A DNA stretch of 64,000 bases, from contig WEDG01001500.1 in assembly GCA_017591395.1 (NCBI GenBank), forward strand, positions 62,001-126,000, written 5' to 3'. Positions within the stretch are counted from its first letter, which is position 1, and each line of letters opens with the position of its first letter. Both the position numbers and the translations under genes were made by a program. Shown here piece by piece: positions 59,695 through 64,000 of the stretch. This DNA is from Schistocephalus solidus. Its lineage: Eukaryota > Platyhelminthes > Cestoda > Diphyllobothriidea > Diphyllobothriidae. Under the pieces are notes generated by a model, which worked only from the letters and a program-made list of their open reading frames with translations, did not search any database and was not told the DNA's origin.

Positions 59695-62630
59695 GAAAAA
59701 TGCGTTTTTTCATTATTTAACAATTTTTCGGTTTAAACGTAGGTTTTTATTTTTAGTTATGGACGTAGATGTTTCAGTTGAGCTGCAGCTTTTCTGAATA
59801 AACTTAGCTAAGAAAGAATTTTAATAAGATGGCTGACATTATATGAAATCGCCATTTAATGCCTGCAAACTAGAGCTCGGACCATGCAGAATTAGGTTTT
59901 TCTATGAAGGCCATATTATGCGAGAACCATTACTGTCTGGACTTTGCTCAGAGTGATTATTGAGTTTTCCCGTCTTTTAAGGGCTTATGGTCAATGTCCT
60001 GATAGCCAAATAAAGTTCACTGAGGAATACAGTGAACGGCCATGGGTAGCGATATCTCAGAATTCACGCTCTCTTTCTTCCTTTTCTCATATGCTTGTAG
60101 CCTATCTAATACTTTGATCTTATCTTTTAATTTCCGATGTGTCAACAACCTTCCGAGTCGACTTTTCTGACTGGGGCTGATGTAAACAGTTCAAAGATTT
60201 GTATGATTTTTTATGTGGAAGAGTTTTTCTGTTTTTTAACGCTACCTGCCTATGTCATCACTGCAGTGTTTAGACTATTTCTCCGTTTAGAAATCCAGTA
60301 GTGTTTTATGTGTTGAGGCACTTTATAGTATAGTATAAAAGCGGTTCTATTTGCATTACAAATGGCATATCAACACATACTGTATGCAGACAAGCAGAAT
60401 CTACTACTATTTTGTTACTGTAATTTCCAGTAGCGATTTTTCATTCACCGCCGGTGAGTGTTAGAAGAACAGTATTTTTTGAATCCATAAACCGTATCTC
60501 TGGGTGCTAAAATACACCAACAGCAAGAACAAACTTAATAATTTAGTCACGTTTATCTTCTTCTTTCTTAAGATATGTGTGAACAGAACTTTTTAAGTCG
60601 TACAACCACGTGCGTGTTCTCGTTGATATGTGCCATCAACTTTTCTTTTTACTTTCATGATTTCATCAGAGGATTTTCTTGATCGCTGACTTTATCAATA
60701 AGTTGACCGTTTCTTCAAACTTCTGTTTCCCGTTCTCAAGTGTTTTCCTAGCTGATCGCAGACTTTGACATAACGCTAATGCACTACAGCATGACTAATT
60801 ACAAGCACTATCAACCGCCGAAAATTCAGTATGACCTGCTGCTTACGTAACATCGTAATAATAAAGCGTTCTATATCTACAAATAAAAAGTTCAATAAAA
60901 AACATAAATAAATTATCAAGTAAATCAATTTGGGAAGCACATTTAGTATATTAAATTATTATATATATAAACAAATAAAATCGATCCACCTCAACATACT
61001 GAGGCGGAGAGTTTTGAATCATATGGTATTTTAGGGATGACAATTGTAAAACATGTGCCATATTCTTTGAATATGACGTTATAAAGAAATCGCAGATGCC
61101 GCGCGTACTAACAGGAACCATTCACATGGATTAATGTGCAAAAGCAAAATTGATTTTTGATGTTGAACTTTTTCAGCCATTGGCATCAATCACTTAAAAA
61201 GTAACACCTTTTGAATTAGTGCATAAATATCCATCATGAATTCAGATTCTTAAACGCATGCAGTTATTTCCTTGAAAGGATTGAGTCAGAGTTACACTAC
61301 TTTTGAGAGAAATCACTATTTTTTAAAAAATTTTATTGGTTAAGAGGGCTAAATAAAGGTACCATTATAATTTTGGAACATTTTTAAGTGTATTTGATAA
61401 GTTAGCATAAATAACAAGTAGTTAAATGTTGCTATGAATGCTCCAATGACCATACGTTGAAGCACTACTCCAGCAACAATTTCTGAAAGGAAAATATCGT
61501 TTCCTTGCAAATGGCACTTTTTATGGTTTCAAATAAAGTAGTCAAGTTGATGAGTTCTTCTTTTACAACTGCCTTATGCATAAACCTTTAGAGTAAACAA
61601 CAAGGAAGAGATGACGCTCTCTGGAGTTTAACTTATAAACACTTCTTAGCAGAAACACTTGCAACAGTTTTTGGAGTAGGATTTGGAATCGGTTAAAAGC
61701 AGCTACAAATTTAAGCCAAATAGACAAGCTTAATGTTACTTTTACCTTGAAATTACATTCCCAAGAAAGGAACCACAATAGTTCTCATTATCGTCAATAA
61801 ATATGTTTGGCTTCTGCTGTTAAGTCGGTTTGTGATCGGCATTTGTCCAAGGTTGACCCTGCGTCCTTGGGCTTAAACATATTGGACTTCTAGTTGATTA
61901 ATCTTCCTAAAATTAGAGCACTATAACAGGTAACGATTCATCCCAGAACTAAAATCATTAATACCATTAATTATTGCAGAGTAAGTTGTCACTTAATCTT
62001 CCAGATTTGTTACCAAAACTTGGGAAGTAAACTTGATTATTCCGGAGACGCTCTGTTACTCTCATTGGTTTAATTTCCAAACTATGCGATGAAAAGGGCC
62101 AAGGGTCATTCTGCAAATTTCTGTGGTATTGAACCACTCCTTTGAAAGGAAAATAAGCGGTATAAACCTCGGAATCATTCTGTCATGTAGGGGGCTTTGC
62201 TATCGTTATGCTTGATAGCTGGTAACAATAAATGGCTGAAGATATTTTCAAGGTCTTTCCGCTCACGAAAGACTTCTATGTTGGGAAATTAATTCTGAGA
62301 ATAGAATGATTTCAGGCCTATTGTTTCCGGTTCTTTGGAACATGACAAATGGGGTTAAAACTTCTATACTCAATAACAACAAGTAAGTCATTCCTGCACG
62401 TCCAGTTTGGTACTTACAGGCAGAAAGGTGGAATGTCTTCTGTTAACCAGTATTGTTTGCTGAGTTTTTGTAATCTCTGATGGACTTCATGCCTACGCTG
62501 TACTCGCTTGGACAGATAAAATAAACCTTATTCGGGTCAATCCAGTAGTAGAGCACTAACCAATGAATATCTCATTGATCATTCGAAGGCCATTTTTCGG
62601 CAGGAATTTGTAGTTAGGGGTTGCTGTACT
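59695..62630. other. AT-rich DNA, no gene seen
   Basis: I found no recognisable gene, RNA or repeat here; frames are short and AT-driven. Confidence 0.4.
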
Positions 62631-62639
62631 GAACGTTTC

Positions 62640-63229
62640 TTCTTATCGTAGTATATTCATTCGTCTGCACGTAAAATTAAATGCCAGAAAGGTGTAATTT
62701 GAGCTTCTACATAGCACTGAGGATCGCACCAGCAGGTAACTCCACATGGTATTACATAAAGCAGTGACGGGCTGTCTAGCTCTACCAGCAACTGCGCCCA
62801 ATCCCATTGACGGTTGGCAGCGCGGCCCTACTGGTGTATGGGGAGGAGAATAAAAATCAAGGCCAACAGTGGGGAATCCATCCCATCGGAAAATCCGCAT
62901 ATTCCTCAACACCATATATCTGTGTCGCTTATATCTACCAAGAGGCGTTAAGTTCATGGTTTGGAATATTGCCAACTGCCAGCAAAACTCAGTACACATG
63001 GGAGTACTTCGAAGGGACTGGAGGTCTAATAGTCAGGCTGTAATCGCTTCTTCTCAACTTGTCTTTTACTGCGCCATTAGTCATTTGGGGATATGAGTCT
63101 GCTGCATTTGGTGGGAACCCAGTCTTCTGTGGCACGCATACATCCAACTGTTTAACTTTTGTCAACCACTGCGCACTTGCCCGTCTACGAGGGACCTGAT
63201 GCGGTCTTACCGTTAGAGAAAAATGCTTA
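62640..63229. other. GC-richer repeat-like island
   Basis: The base composition resembles the other repeat islands and the stretch runs into R1 copy 3. Frames at 62643-62999 (minus, 118 codons) and 62807-63043 (plus) overlap and carry no domain I recognise, so I do not call a gene. Confidence 0.35.
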
Positions 63230-63340
63230 GAGAAGTGAGAGTGCAGTAGATGCTTTGTAAATCAGTCTCATTGTAACTTTATTCGCGCGCACGTCACAGG
63301 TGTTATTACCAATTCATAGGGCACACGATGGATGTCGTTT
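63230..63340 (+). repeat. Dispersed repeat R1, copy 3
   Basis: AGTGAGAGTGCAGTAGATGC, a CGCACGTCAC block and GGCACACGATGG align with copies 1 and 2 in the same order and strand. This is the most diverged of the three. Confidence 0.45.
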
Positions 63341-63344
63341 GAAG

Positions 63345-64000
63345 CAGCAAGTTCCTTCGCTTAATCCACACCATTTCTTCTATTATTCGTTTCTATTAGG
63401 TGCTCGGGTAGATCCTCTGCTGAACAGGCGGCTTTTCCTTCTCTCTCGAACCGAATTTCAAAACCCACGATGGCACAGTTCCTTCTGCAGGTGTATTTTC
63501 GCACCCTTCCCTCGTTTGAATGTCTGCTATGCCAAAAGGCAAGCATTGTGCCTTTCTGTATGTATAAAAGCTCACAATTAACTGTTATTCAACCAAAAAA
63601 CACCATAGAGTTGTACTAAGCAAATGTGAATAGGCCAGGTCAAAAAAAATAAGCATACAAAATATGAGTGAAGTAAAGCTAAGCACCACAAGAACCAGAA
63701 ATGTTTAAGAAGCTATGGGCCTCGCCAGCAAATTTTCATATGTTCGCATTGCTGGACCTCGAGGTGATTGCTACGTAATATTTGGCAGACTGCTTATCCG
63801 CACTATGAAATTGCACAGAATTAAGTTTAAATGGGTATCCTAAAGCAAAGCCCGGTGGTTTATTTTTTTTTAAACAAGATTTCTGTGCATTTGAAATATG
63901 CAACAACTTATATTATTGCTAAGCTCCAACCCAGTTTTCTGAAGCAGAAAGAGCGAACGAATTCTCTACAAGTACAACGTCAAGGAAAAGAGGTTTACAT
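63345..64000. other. No gene seen
   Basis: No domain or RNA recognised. A 93-codon frame at 63300-63581 overlaps the repeat edge and an opposite-strand frame, and has no known motif. Confidence 0.35.

Noticed and set aside
62643..62999. 118-codon minus-strand frame
   Set aside because: It lies in a GC-rich repeat-like island with open frames on the other strand and no domain.
1..64000. CRISPR arrays, bacterial operons, phage genes, rRNA genes
   Set aside because: No regularly spaced repeats, no dense co-directional coding and no rRNA-like conserved blocks were seen.

Overview
This window looks like AT-rich nuclear DNA of an animal, gene-poor and full of decayed repeats. There are no operons, ribosome binding sites or compact coding stretches. 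No intact host gene is recognisable. Nearly everything that can be named is a transposon remnant. Two distinct kinds of Penelope-like retroelement (PLE) with GIY-YIG endonuclease, tRNA-derived SINEs and a pogo/Tigger transposase fossil fit an invertebrate. A flatworm, perhaps a tapeworm, is my best guess, from resemblance to repeats I remember in that group; this is inference and was not searched.

Layout. 1-7.9 kb: AT-rich DNA with a copy of dispersed repeat R1 (1.93-2.05 kb) and a minus-strand PLE (PLE-A, 2.55-3.75 kb). 7.9-15.8 kb: a plus-strand fragment of a second PLE type (PLE-B), a possible retroelement tail near 10.2 kb, a deleted minus-strand PLE (PLE-C, 11.8-13.55 kb) flanked by about 280-bp inverted repeats, an isolated PLE-B tail and a tRNA-like SINE head. 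15.8-30 kb: mostly featureless, except a Tigger transposase fossil at 20.0-20.9 kb. 30-49 kb: two copies of a short repeat with a shared reading frame (30.07 and 48.09 kb), one copy folded into a hairpin; two SINEs with a shared core (39.0 and 42.6 kb); two tandem SINEs (45.3 and 45.6 kb); and an unidentified minus-strand frame at 46.4-47.25 kb interrupted only by TGA codons. 49-53.3 kb: nothing found. 53.4-64 kb: GC-richer repeat islands (SINE head, R1, R2) and a diverged direct duplication of about 1.6 kb (55.56-57.18 against 58.12-59.69 kb).

The elements do not form a pathway. They record several waves of retrotransposition (PLE supplying reverse transcriptase and endonuclease, SINEs depending on other elements' enzymes) and one cut-and-paste invasion, all now broken. 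The two things most worth a second look are the TGA-only open frame at 46.4-47.25 kb and the long diverged duplication at 55.6-59.7 kb. All alignments were made by eye, so repeat edges are approximate to about 10-30 bases.
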